This document shows, one piece after another, positions 56,891 to 64,000 of a stretch of DNA of 64,000 bases. Below the pieces are notes generated by a model, which was not told where the DNA came from, searched no databases, and saw nothing but the letters and a program-made list of their open reading frames with translations. A program made the position numbers and the translations under genes. Origin of the DNA: an uncultured Pelagibacteraceae bacterium. Lineage in GTDB: Bacteria; Pseudomonadota; Alphaproteobacteria; Pelagibacterales; Pelagibacteraceae. Each line of letters begins with the position of its first letter. Position 1 is the stretch's first letter. The stretch lies in contig CACDSY010000002.1 in NCBI GenBank assembly GCA_902555585.1, forward strand, positions 199,380 through 263,379, in the 5' to 3' direction.

Positions 56891-57880
56891 TTATCTGCCT
56901 ATTTCAGCCATTTTCTCCACTGATTTTCTAGCTTTCTCGATTGTTTCGTGGTCCATTATTATTTCATTTGTTTCATTTTCTAAACAATCAAGTATTTTAG
57001 GAAGTGTAATTGTTTTCATGTGAGGACATAAGTTACAAGGTCTAATAAATTCTACATTAGGATTATCAATTTGAACATTATCACTCATTGAGCATTCTGT
57101 AACCATCATAACTTTTTCAGGTTGATTATCTTTTACATATTTGATCATTCCACTTGTTGAACCAGCAAAATCACTTGCTTTTATTACATCAGGAGGACAT
57201 TCAGGATGAGCAATAATTTTAATTCCAGGATTATTTTTTCTTATCTCATTAATCTCTTCATCATTAAATTGCTCATGCACCTCACAAGTTCCTTTCCATG
57301 AAATAATTTCTACATTGGTTTGAGAAGCAACATATTTTGCTAAATAATCGTCTGGTAAGAAAATTACTTTTTTTACACCTAAAGAGTTTACAATTTTAAC
57401 AGCATTTGCTGATGTACAACAAACATCAGTTTCTGCTTTGACATCTGCAGAAGTGTTAACGTATGAAACTACAGGCACACCAGGATATTGTTTTTTTAAG
57501 TTTCTTACATCTTCACCAGTTATAGATGAGGATAAAGAGCAACCAGCTTTCATATCTGGTAGTAAAACTTTTTTTTCTGGACTCATCAATTTGGCAGTCT
57601 CCGCCATAAAATGTACACCACACATAACAATTATATCAGCCTCTGTTTTTGCAGCTTCAATTGCTAAGGCTAACGAGTCCGCTGAAAAATCAGAAATACC
57701 ATGGTATATTTCAGGAGTTTGGTAATTATGAGCAAGTATTACTGCGTTCTTCTCTTTTTTAAGTTTATTTATTTTATAAATGTAAGGTGCATGAGTAGCC
57801 CACTCTATTTCAGGAATGGATTTAGAAACCTTTTGATAAATAGGGTCTGTTGCAATTTTAACTTGAGTTGTGAATTCCAT
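56891..57880 (-). CDS. nadA: quinolinate synthase
   Basis: The product has 329 residues. NAVILAHNYQTPEIYHGISDFSADSLALA, VMCGVHFMAETAKLMSPEKKVLLPD, CCTSANAVKIV, HPECPPDV and FIRPCNLCPHMKTITL are present, supplying the three cysteines of the [4Fe-4S] cluster. It condenses iminoaspartate with dihydroxyacetone phosphate. It heads the nadA-nadC pair; the start is 58 bases from the divergent tRNA-Leu gene. Confidence 0.96.
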   Translation of the reverse strand: MEFTTQVKIATDPIYQKVSKSIPEIEWATHAPYIYKINKLKKEKNAVILAHNYQTPEIYHGISDFSADSLALAIEAAKTEADIIVMCGVHFMAETAKLMSPEKKVLLPDMKAGCSLSSSITGEDVRNLKKQYPGVPVVSYVNTSADVKAETDVCCTSANAVKIVNSLGVKKVIFLPDDYLAKYVASQTNVEIISWKGTCEVHEQFNDEEINEIRKNNPGIKIIAHPECPPDVIKASDFAGSTSGMIKYVKDNQPEKVMMVTECSMSDNVQIDNPNVEFIRPCNLCPHMKTITLPKILDCLENETNEIIMDHETIEKARKSVEKMAEIGR

Positions 57881-57938
57881 AACAAAAACTTATCAACTTG
57901 AAATAGAATTGTCATTCATTTAATCTGACGCACAATTT

Positions 57939-58024
57939 GCGGCCATGCTGAAATTGGTAGACAGGCACGGTTGAGGGCCGTGTGAGCCTAGCTCATGAGA
58001 GTTCGATTCTCTCTGGCCGCACCA
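57939..58024 (+). tRNA. tRNA-Leu (GAG)
   Basis: The 86-base gene has acceptor ends GCGGCCA/TGGCCGC, a long variable arm as in class II tRNAs, and the anticodon stem CACGG/CCGTG around TTGAGGG, giving anticodon GAG (codons CUC/CUU). The T-arm has GTTCGATTC, and ACCA is encoded at the end. Confidence 0.95.
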
Positions 58025-58043
58025 TTAATTAATATTATATATT

Positions 58044-58074
58044 AAAAAAGGGGCGTTCTGTTGCCAGGTGCCCC
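58044..58074 (-). terminator. intrinsic terminator at the end of the tmRNA gene
   Basis: On the minus strand GGGGC (58074-58070) pairs with GCCCC (58054-58050) around a 15-base loop, followed by six T. It ends the tmRNA precursor; the hairpin may also be part of the RNA's 3' structure. Confidence 0.75.
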
Positions 58075-58300
58075 AAACCCCGTAACTTAATTAGTAAACT
58101 AATTAAGCTGCAAGTGCGTAACTTTCGTTAGCATTTATAAATTAGCCCATCACGGCGGAACAATACCGAACGAAAGAACAACTTTTAGACACCCGTCGAT
58201 CCTAATTCACCCCCTTAAGTTGTAATTGGTGGAGGTGGTGGGTACTGCCCCCACGTCCGTAATGGTTATTACGAAATTCGTTTATCGTCATAGTTGGAAA
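58046..58300 (-). ncRNA. ssrA: permuted two-piece tmRNA
   Basis: On the minus strand the acceptor piece comes first: a CGTAAT/ATTACG stem, a T-arm GTGGG-GGCAGTA-CCCAC, the acceptor strand CACCTCC and A-CCA at 58230-58227. A 12-base spacer follows, then the coding piece from 58214 with GGGGGTG, which pairs with CACCTCC, and AATTAGGATCGACGGG. The tag frame lies at 58132-58103. This circular permutation is the known alphaproteobacterial arrangement, in which the precursor is cut into two RNAs. tmRNA rescues stalled ribosomes and tags the peptide for proteolysis. The T-loop differs from the usual TTCGAAT. Outer ends are approximate. Confidence 0.92.
58103..58132 (-). other. tmRNA proteolysis tag reading frame
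   Basis: Within the coding piece, GCT AAC GAA AGT TAC GCA CTT GCA GCT TAA encodes ANESYALAA and a stop. With the alanine carried by tmRNA the full tag would be AANESYALAA, ending in the ALAA degradation signal recognised by ClpXP. The resume codon is inferred from similarity to other tags. Confidence 0.85.
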
Positions 58301-58312
58301 ACCAACACTATT

Positions 58313-58340
58313 AATATAAAACCAAATACAAGAGATTCAA
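58313..58340 (-). promoter_or_regulatory. candidate tmRNA promoter
   Basis: On the minus strand TTGAAT (58340-58335), 16 bases, TATATT (58318-58313). The expected start near 58305 is just in front of a GTTGG-TTTT-CCAAC hairpin (58307-58294) that would begin the precursor. It overlaps the untranslated region of the divergent thyX gene. Confidence 0.45.
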
Positions 58341-58350
58341 TAATTTATTC

Positions 58351-59298
58351 ATGAAACTTACAAAAGAACAAATAAACGACATAAAAGATCAACAATCTCA
58401 GGAGAATGTTACTAAAAGAGTTACTGCTCCTGAATTAGAAAAAGTATTATATGAAGCGATGCCAGCTTTAGATCACGGCTTTATAAGAGTTATTGATTAT
58501 ATGGGTGATGATAGTTCGATTGTTCAGTCTGCGAGAGTCTCTTATGGTAAAGGAACTAAACAAGTTTCAACAGATAGTGGTCTAATAAAATATCTAATGC
58601 GCCACTGGCATAGCACTCCTTTCGAAATGTGCGAAATTAAATATCATGTAAAATTACCAATATTTATCGCTAGACAATGGATTAGACATCGTACTGCAAA
58701 CGTCAACGAATACTCTGCAAGATATTCAATTTTAGATAAAGAATTTTATTTACCCGATCCACAAAATTTAGCAGCTCAATCAATTGCAAACAGACAAGGT
58801 AGAGGTGATGTGATTGAGGGAGATCAGGCAAAGGAAGTTTTAGAACTATTAAAAAATGATGCTGAAAGAACATATGATAATTATGAAACTATGCTTAATC
58901 AGAAATTTGATGGGTCTACAATTGACGAAAATAAAAAAGGATTAGCTAGAGAGTTAGCGAGAATGAACCTAACTTTGAATACGTATACCCAGTGGTATTG
59001 GAAAACTGATCTTTTAAACTTAATGAATTTTTTAAGATTACGTGCTGACCATCATGCTCAATATGAAATTAGAGTTTATGCAGATATAATGTTGGATACA
59101 TTAAAAAAATGGGTTCCTATTACATATGATGCATTCATGGATTATAGAGTAGGTGGTACAGAAGTCTCTGCTAAAGGAAAAGTTATTATTCAAAAATTAT
59201 TAAAAGGAGAGAAAATAAATTTAGAACAATCTGAACTTTCAAAAAGAGAGTGGAATGAACTTATGGAAGCTTTTGAAATTACAGATAAGATTGTTTAA
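58351..59298 (+). CDS. thyX: FAD-dependent thymidylate synthase ThyX
   Basis: The product has 315 residues. [20 protein letters not shown] contains the RHR signature at residues 112-114, preceded by [21 protein letters not shown] and followed by [30 protein letters not shown] and [13 protein letters not shown]. It makes dTMP from dUMP using FAD and methylene-THF, and replaces ThyA. About 60-80 residues longer than the smallest ThyX enzymes, mostly at the N-terminus, which is common in alphaproteobacteria. The 3' end overlaps the convergent mrp gene by 20 bases. Confidence 0.96.
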   Translation: MKLTKEQINDIKDQQSQENVTKRVTAPELEKVLYEAMPALDHGFIRVIDYMGDDSSIVQSARVSYGKGTKQVSTDSGLIKYLMRHWHSTPFEMCEIKYHVKLPIFIARQWIRHRTANVNEYSARYSILDKEFYLPDPQNLAAQSIANRQGRGDVIEGDQAKEVLELLKNDAERTYDNYETMLNQKFDGSTIDENKKGLARELARMNLTLNTYTQWYWKTDLLNLMNFLRLRADHHAQYEIRVYADIMLDTLKKWVPITYDAFMDYRVGGTEVSAKGKVIIQKLLKGEKINLEQSELSKREWNELMEAFEITDKIV

Positions 59299-60103
59299 TT
59301 TCTTCAGCAAATTTTAAATAAATTTTTGTAATTTCATGTTCTGGATCTTTCTCAACAATAGGAATTCCCATATCTCCATATTTTCCAACATCAGAGTTTA
59401 TTGGTATTTGTCCTAAAAATTTCTTCTCAAATTCTTGTGCGGTTCTTTCAACACCATTTTCTCCAAAAATTGCATATTTTTTTCCGTCATCGCCAATAAA
59501 GTGACTCATATTGTCAATTAATCCAATAATATTTACTTTTAATTTTTCGAACATTCTAATTCCTCTTTTTACATCTTGGAGTGCTATCTCCTGAGGAGTT
59601 GATACTATGATTGCACCATCTACACTAATCTCTTGTGCAAAAGTTAATTGTGTATCACCTGTACCTGGAGGCATATCAACAATAATGAAGTCTAAATCTT
59701 TCCAACCAACTTTTTGAGTAAAGGTTTTGATAGCACTTGTTACCATTGGTCCTCTCCAGATCATCGGTGTTTGCTCGTCTGTTAAAAAACCAATGGACAT
59801 ACATTGAATATCATACTTTACAATTGGTTTTAAAGTTTGACCGTCGCTATCTGGCTTTTCATTTATAGAAAATAGTTTTGGCAAAGATGGGCCGTAAATG
59901 TCTGCATCTAAAATTCCAACATTACATCCAACTTTTTTTAACGCTAAAGCTAAATTCGTGGCAAATGTAGATTTCCCAACACCACCTTTTGCACTAGATA
60001 TTGCAATTGTAAATTTAGTTCCTGGAATTGGGTTTCTTTTAAAGGTTTTTGGCTCAGTTTTTGCCTTCATTGTGTCACTTAGACCTACTTTTTTATCATT
60101 CAT
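59279..60103 (-). CDS. mrp: Mrp/ApbC-type iron-sulfur cluster carrier ATPase
   Basis: The product has 274 residues. [18 protein letters not shown] at 36-53 is the deviant Walker [31 protein letters not shown] and [21 protein letters not shown] are diagnostic. Many homologues carry an N-terminal DUF59 domain and a CxxC pair after NMS; here the N-terminus is only a short basic tail, and the site reads [17 protein letters not shown] with no cysteines. Iron-sulfur carrier function is therefore less certain. It diverges from hflK. Confidence 0.88.
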   Translation of the reverse strand: MNDKKVGLSDTMKAKTEPKTFKRNPIPGTKFTIAISSAKGGVGKSTFATNLALALKKVGCNVGILDADIYGPSLPKLFSINEKPDSDGQTLKPIVKYDIQCMSIGFLTDEQTPMIWRGPMVTSAIKTFTQKVGWKDLDFIIVDMPPGTGDTQLTFAQEISVDGAIIVSTPQEIALQDVKRGIRMFEKLKVNIIGLIDNMSHFIGDDGKKYAIFGENGVERTAQEFEKKFLGQIPINSDVGKYGDMGIPIVEKDPEHEITKIYLKFAEEIKQSYL

Positions 60104-60117
60104 AAAAATACACTTAC

Positions 60118-60153
60118 CTTGTTTTTGAATATAAAGACACTATATAGAGTGTC
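60118..60153 (+). promoter_or_regulatory. candidate promoter and palindrome upstream of hflK
   Basis: CTTG at 60118-60121, 17 bases, then ACTATAT at 60139-60145 fits the alphaproteobacterial RpoH pattern with one mismatch. TTGTTT/TATATA spaced by 16 could equally be a housekeeping promoter. The inverted repeat GACACT-N6-AGTGTC (60136-60153) overlaps the -10 element and ends just before the hflK ATG. Confidence 0.4.
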
Positions 60154-60156
60154 ATA

Positions 60157-61254
60157 ATGACGATTTATAAAAATCAAAGTCCATGGGGCAGTCCTCCAGG
60201 AAGCGGTGGAAGTGGAAATGGTGGAGGTTTCAGAAGAGGCCCAACACCTCCTAATTTGGATGAAGCAATTAAAAAATTACAGGATACTATAAATAAGTTT
60301 ACTGGAAGCGGTGCAGGCGGCAAAAAACCAATTATACTTGGATTAATTATATTAGTAGTAATATGGGCATTAAGTGGTTTGTATAGAGTTTTACCTGATG
60401 AGCAGGGTGTAGTCTTAAGATTTGGAAAGTTTGTAAATACTACTCAGCCAGGATTAAATTATCATTTTCCATTCCCAATTGAGAGTGTGTTAACTCCTAA
60501 GGTTACTAAAGTAAACAGAATGGACATTGGCTTTAGATCAGAAAGAGACAGTGGGTTTGGTCAAGGTGGTGGAGTAGCTGATGTTCCTGAAGAAAGTTTG
60601 ATGCTAACGGGTGATGAAAATATTGTTAACATAGACTTTTCAGTATTCTGGGTAATAAAAGATGCTGGTAACTTTCTGTTTAAAATTCAAGATCCAGAAG
60701 GTACAGTTAAAGCAGCAGCAGAAACTGCTATGAGAGAAGTTATAGCAAGATCAGACATTCAACCAATTCTTACAGAAGGAAGAGCAGTTATTGAGAGAGA
60801 TACCCAAGACATTATTCAGGGTATACTTGATGAATATGAAAGTGGAGTACAAATTACACAAGTGCAAACGCAAAAAGCAGACCCACCAGATCAAGTAATT
60901 GATGCATTTAGAGATGTACAAGCTGCGAGAGCTGATATGGAAAGATCAAAGAACGAAGCAGAGGCTTATGCTAATGATGTAATACCAAGAGCTCGAGGAG
61001 AAGCTGCAAAAATTTTACAAGCTGCTGAAGCTTATAAAAAAGAAGTTGTTGCAAAGGCTGAGGGTGAAGCTAGTAGATTTTTATCAATTTACACTGAGTA
61101 CGCGAAAGCCAAAGAGGTGACTCAAGAAAGAATGTATTTAGAGACAATGGAGCAGGTTCTTGCTGATATTAATAAAATTATAATTGATAAAGACTCAGGA
61201 TCTGGAGTTGTGCCATATCTTCCTTTACAAGAATTAAAATCAGGGACAAACTAA
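60157..61254 (+). CDS. hflK: FtsH protease modulator HflK
   Basis: The product has 365 residues. A Gly/Ser/Pro-rich cytoplasmic start (SPWGSPPGSGGSGNGGGF) precedes one membrane helix near residues 57-73 (IILGLIILVVIWALSGLY). The SPFH/band-7 domain follows with VLPDEQGVVLRFGKF and PGLNYHFPFPIE, then a long helical region with AARADMERSKNEAEAYANDVIPRARGEAAKI. HflK and HflC form large periplasmic cages around FtsH. Its stop codon overlaps the hflC ATG. Confidence 0.95.
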   Translation: MTIYKNQSPWGSPPGSGGSGNGGGFRRGPTPPNLDEAIKKLQDTINKFTGSGAGGKKPIILGLIILVVIWALSGLYRVLPDEQGVVLRFGKFVNTTQPGLNYHFPFPIESVLTPKVTKVNRMDIGFRSERDSGFGQGGGVADVPEESLMLTGDENIVNIDFSVFWVIKDAGNFLFKIQDPEGTVKAAAETAMREVIARSDIQPILTEGRAVIERDTQDIIQGILDEYESGVQITQVQTQKADPPDQVIDAFRDVQAARADMERSKNEAEAYANDVIPRARGEAAKILQAAEAYKKEVVAKAEGEASRFLSIYTEYAKAKEVTQERMYLETMEQVLADINKIIIDKDSGSGVVPYLPLQELKSGTN

Positions 61255-62114
61255 TGAAAGCCGGAAAATTTATATTACCGATCATCATTTTAATAGGAGC
61301 AACTTTATTTTTTTCAATATTTATAGTTAAAGAGGTAAACCAAGCTATAGTTTTACAATTTGGAGATCCAAAAAGAATAATTTTAAAGCCAGGTTTAAAT
61401 TTTAAACTACCTTTTATTCAAAATGTAGTGTTTTTAGATAAAAGAGTTTTGAATTTAGATACTCCACCTGAAGAAGTAATTGCATCTGATCAAAAACGTC
61501 TAATAGTTGATGCATTTGCAAGATTTCAAATAATTGATCCATTAAAATTCTATATATCCGTAGGAAATGAAAGAGTTGCGAGATCAAGATTAGCAACGAT
61601 TATTAACTCAAGAATAAGAAACGTACTAGGTCAACAAAAGTTACAAACATTATTATCTGAGGATAGATCAAAGCAAATGGCTTTAATTCAACAAGGTGTT
61701 AATAATGAAGCTGAAAATTTTGGTATAAAGATAGTTGACGTAAGAATTAAAAGAGCTGATTTACCTCAAGCAAATAGTGATGCAATCTTTAGAAGAATGC
61801 AAACTGAGAGGGAAAGAGAAGCTAAAGAGTTTAGAGCAAAAGGTGCGGAGATGGCAGTCACTATAACATCAACAGCAGATAAAGAAGTTACAGTTATTCT
61901 AGCTGACGCTCAAAAAAAATCAGAAATTATGAAAGGGGAAGGAGATGGTCAAAAAAATAAAATTTTTGCTGATGCATTTGGACAAGACCCTGAATTTTTT
62001 GGTTTTTACAGAGCAATGCAAGCTTACCAAAATGCTTTAATTGGTGGAGAAACATCAATGATATTATCTCCTGATAGTGAATTTTTTAAGTTTTTTGGAA
62101 ATAAAGAAAAATAA
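61254..62114 (+). CDS. hflC: FtsH protease modulator HflC
   Basis: The product has 286 residues. An N-terminal helix (ILPIIILIGATLFFSIFIV) is followed by the band-7 domain: VNQAIVLQFGDPKRIILKPGLNFKLPF, VDAFARFQIIDPLKFY and VKIVDVRIKRADLP-like IVDVRIKRADLP. A helical stretch with RAKGAEMAVTITSTADKEVTVILADAQKK comes next. It is the partner of HflK. 14 bases separate it from the DUF2065 gene. Confidence 0.95.
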   Translation: MKAGKFILPIIILIGATLFFSIFIVKEVNQAIVLQFGDPKRIILKPGLNFKLPFIQNVVFLDKRVLNLDTPPEEVIASDQKRLIVDAFARFQIIDPLKFYISVGNERVARSRLATIINSRIRNVLGQQKLQTLLSEDRSKQMALIQQGVNNEAENFGIKIVDVRIKRADLPQANSDAIFRRMQTEREREAKEFRAKGAEMAVTITSTADKEVTVILADAQKKSEIMKGEGDGQKNKIFADAFGQDPEFFGFYRAMQAYQNALIGGETSMILSPDSEFFKFFGNKEK

Positions 62115-62128
62115 CAACTTTTGTTAAC

Positions 62129-62314
62129 ATGAAAGAATTGATCATAGCATTTGGTCTTTTCTTATTTATTGAAGGTGTTTTATATGCCTTATTTCCATCA
62201 AAAATGAAAAATATGTTAAAAAAACTTGATGCTGTAGCTGACAAACAATTAAGAGCAGGTGGATTAGTATTTGCAATTATAGGATTTATAATTATTTGGT
62301 ATTCAAAGTCATGA
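62129..62314 (+). CDS. DUF2065 family small membrane protein
   Basis: The product has 61 residues with two membrane helices: LIIAFGLFLFIEGVLYALFP and LVFAIIGFIIIWYS, joined by a short basic loop. This matches DUF2065 (YjeT-like), typically encoded beside hflC. The function is unknown. It overlaps the likely degP start in ATGA at 62311-62314. Confidence 0.85.
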   Translation: MKELIIAFGLFLFIEGVLYALFPSKMKNMLKKLDAVADKQLRAGGLVFAIIGFIIIWYSKS

Positions 62315-63708
62315 AAAATATGTACAAAATTTTATCAATATTAATAATTTCAATAAGTTATTTTTCGATTTCCAAAGCTCAGGAAATTCCATCATCATTT
62401 GCAGATTTAGCAGAAAGATTAATGCCATCAGTTGTAAATATTTCAACTACCACTACTGTAACAACTAGATCAAATCCTTTGCCATTTGAATTTCCACCAG
62501 GTTCACCATTTGAAGATATGTTTGGCTCTCCTCAACAAAGACAAACAAGTGCGCTAGGATCAGGTTTTATAATTGATGAGGAGGGAATTGTAATAACAAA
62601 CAACCATGTTATTCAAGGAGCATCAGATATATTTGTTAGAGTTAATGGAGATGAGGATTATAAAGCAGAAGTGCTCGGTGCCGACGCAGGCATGGATATT
62701 GCAGTATTAAAAATAAAGTCTGACGAAAAATTTAAACCAGTAAAATTTGGCAACTCAGACAAATCTAGAATTGGAGATTGGGTTATTGCAATAGGTAATC
62801 CATTTGGTCTTGGAGGTACAGTAACAGCGGGAATAATCTCTGCCAGAAATAGAAGTATAGGATTATCAAGATATGAAGATTATATTCAAACTGATGCTTC
62901 AATAAACCAAGGAAATTCAGGAGGTCCACTATTTAATATGAACGGAGATGTAATAGGAATTAATACAGCCATACTTGGCCAATCTGGTTCAATTGGAATA
63001 GGTTTTGCGATTCCATCAAACAGTGCACAAAAGGTTATTGAACAATTGATTGAATTTGGAGAAACAAAAAGAGGATGGCTTGGCGTTAGGATACAAGTCG
63101 TAGATCAAGGAATTGCAGATGCAGAAAAGCTAGATAAACCCAGAGGTGCTCTAGTTGCAAGTGTTGCGGATAATAGTCCATCAGACAAAGGAGGAATTAA
63201 ACCTGGCGATATAATCTTAGAGTTCGATGGAAAACCTATTAATGAAATGAAAGAACTACCTAAAATAGTTGCTGAAACAGATGTTGGAAAAAAAGTAATT
63301 GTTAAAGTTTGGAGAAACAAACGAGAAATTACAAAAGAAATAATTCTAGGAAGATTAGAAACTTCAGAAGATTTTAAAGCACAAAAACCAGCAATTGAAA
63401 AACCAAAAGTAAAGAGAATTGAAGGTTTGAAAATAGATGTTCGTTTATTAAGTAAAGACGATATTGAGGCAAGAAATCTTCCAAAAGGAACAAGTGGAGT
63501 GGTAATTACTAAAATAGATAAAGATAGTCCTATAAACTATTTACAAGTGAATAATGTTATTGTTGAAGCAAATAGAAAAAAAATTAACTCAATAGGTGAT
63601 CTTGATAATGTTGTAAAATTGAAGTTAAGAAGTGATGAAAACAACTTGCTGATTGCAATTTATAATAACCAAAATCAAAGAACTTATATTGGTGTTAAAT
63701 TAAAATAA
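62311..63708 (+). CDS. degP: Do/DegP-family periplasmic serine endoprotease
   Basis: The product has 465 residues from ATG 62311; a TTG at 62296 would add 5. A signal peptide covers about the first 25 residues. The trypsin-like domain has H99 in ITNNHVIQ, D129 in GMDIAVLK and S203 in QGNSGGPLF. Two PDZ domains follow (GWLGVRIQVV; later IDVRLLSKDD). It degrades or holds misfolded envelope proteins. Placement after hflK-hflC is a known alphaproteobacterial arrangement. miaA starts 4 bases later. Confidence 0.95.
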   Translation: MKNMYKILSILIISISYFSISKAQEIPSSFADLAERLMPSVVNISTTTTVTTRSNPLPFEFPPGSPFEDMFGSPQQRQTSALGSGFIIDEEGIVITNNHVIQGASDIFVRVNGDEDYKAEVLGADAGMDIAVLKIKSDEKFKPVKFGNSDKSRIGDWVIAIGNPFGLGGTVTAGIISARNRSIGLSRYEDYIQTDASINQGNSGGPLFNMNGDVIGINTAILGQSGSIGIGFAIPSNSAQKVIEQLIEFGETKRGWLGVRIQVVDQGIADAEKLDKPRGALVASVADNSPSDKGGIKPGDIILEFDGKPINEMKELPKIVAETDVGKKVIVKVWRNKREITKEIILGRLETSEDFKAQKPAIEKPKVKRIEGLKIDVRLLSKDDIEARNLPKGTSGVVITKIDKDSPINYLQVNNVIVEANRKKINSIGDLDNVVKLKLRSDENNLLIAIYNNQNQRTYIGVKLK

Positions 63709-63712
63709 CAAC

Positions 63713-64000
63713 ATGGACCTAAAGTCCAAAATAATATTAATCTCAGGTCCAACTGCATCAGGCAAGTCTAAAGTTGCATTACGAATTGCTAACAAGTTAA
63801 ATGGAGAAATTATTAATGCAGATAGCATGCAGGTATATAAAGAATTAAATATACTGACTGCTAGACCTTCAAAAACTGATTTGAATAAAATTGATCATCA
63901 TTTATATGGTTTTATAAGTGTTAAAAAAGAATTTTCGTCAGGTGAGTGGTTAAAATTAGCAAAAAAAAGTATTAAAAAAATTAGAGACAAAAATAAAATA
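63713..64000 (+). CDS. miaA: tRNA dimethylallyltransferase, N-terminal part (runs off the window)
   Basis: From ATG 63713, 96 codons are visible and open to the window end. ILISGPTASGKSKVALRIA is the P-loop, followed by INADSMQVYKELNILTARPS and DHHLYGFI, all signatures of MiaA. The enzyme adds an isopentenyl group to A37 of tRNAs reading UNN codons, using DMAPP from the pathway of which dxs and ispA in this window are part. The C-terminal two thirds lie outside. Confidence 0.95.
   Translation, partial: MDLKSKIILISGPTASGKSKVALRIANKLNGEIINADSMQVYKELNILTARPSKTDLNKIDHHLYGFISVKKEFSSGEWLKLAKKSIKKIRDKNKI

Noticed and set aside
1..64000. CRISPR arrays, insertion sequences, prophage genes or integrases
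   Set aside because: No regularly spaced direct repeats, transposase motifs or phage structural genes were seen; low-complexity A/T runs are background composition.

Overview
This window looks like a chromosome segment of a SAR11-type alphaproteobacterium (Candidatus Pelagibacter or a close relative). The evidence is extreme AT richness, very short or overlapping gene junctions, a permuted two-piece tmRNA, the alphaproteobacterial regulator TrcR (DUF1013), zinc-free L31 and L36, ThyX, PPDK, and a 5S rRNA gene that stands apart from any 16S/23S genes. No mobile element, CRISPR array or phage module was seen, and no gene-free stretch exceeds about 300 bases except the one holding the tmRNA.

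Region 1 (about 1-9,950, all + strand) is a surface-glycan gene cluster. It holds the end of a GDP-mannose 4,6-dehydratase, two large poorly recognisable proteins with glycosyltransferase-like C-termini, an O-antigen ligase/polymerase, a GNAT acetyltransferase, a radical SAM protein paired with a GT2 glycosyltransferase, a formyltransferase, and a pseudaminic-acid-type nonulosonate synthase. It stops at an orphan 5S rRNA gene (10,125-10,242). In described Pelagibacter genomes a hypervariable cell-surface region (HVR2) lies between the 23S and 5S genes, so this is most likely the 5S-side end of that region. A sugar epimerase begins 8 bases after the 5S gene and overlaps rpmJ (L36).

Region 2 (11,383-23,136) is core metabolism: pntAA-pntAB-pntB and a small transaldolase on +, then a compact minus-strand run tkt-gap-pgk-fba-thiE-efp-suhB-rpmE-trcR-rpsU-tRNA-fMet that mixes central carbon metabolism with translation.

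Region 3 (23,159-39,308, + strand) holds a ZapB-like coiled-coil protein and zapA, 5-formyl-THF cyclo-ligase, a YmdB-like phosphoesterase, yebC, a phage-like ruvC, the full Tol-Pal system (tolQRAB-pal-cpoB), tilS, ftsH, folP, glmM, thiD and purA. ruvA, ruvB and ybgC, which usually lie between ruvC and tolQ, are not there.

Region 4 (39,305-49,545) has rpoH, rluD, tRNA-Arg, an ABC-2 exporter and Sua5/TsaC on or beside the minus strand, then xseB-ispA-dxs, aroC, pdxH and ispB: isoprenoid, chorismate and vitamin B6 synthesis.

Region 5 (49,656-64,000) has a small S49 peptidase, glyQ-glyS, PPDK, nadC-nadA, tRNA-Leu, the permuted tmRNA, thyX, an Mrp-type ATPase, and the membrane-protease group hflK-hflC-DUF2065-degP, ending inside miaA. 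FtsH, HflKC, DegP, tmRNA and RpoH in one window form a protein-quality-control theme, and candidate RpoH-type promoters precede ftsH and hflK.

The parts most worth a second look are the radical SAM/GT2 pair and formyltransferase/PseI pair in the surface cluster, the 5S-epimerase junction, the rpsU leader with its ambiguous start, the lone phage-like RuvC, and repeated 4-base overlaps of convergent stop codons.
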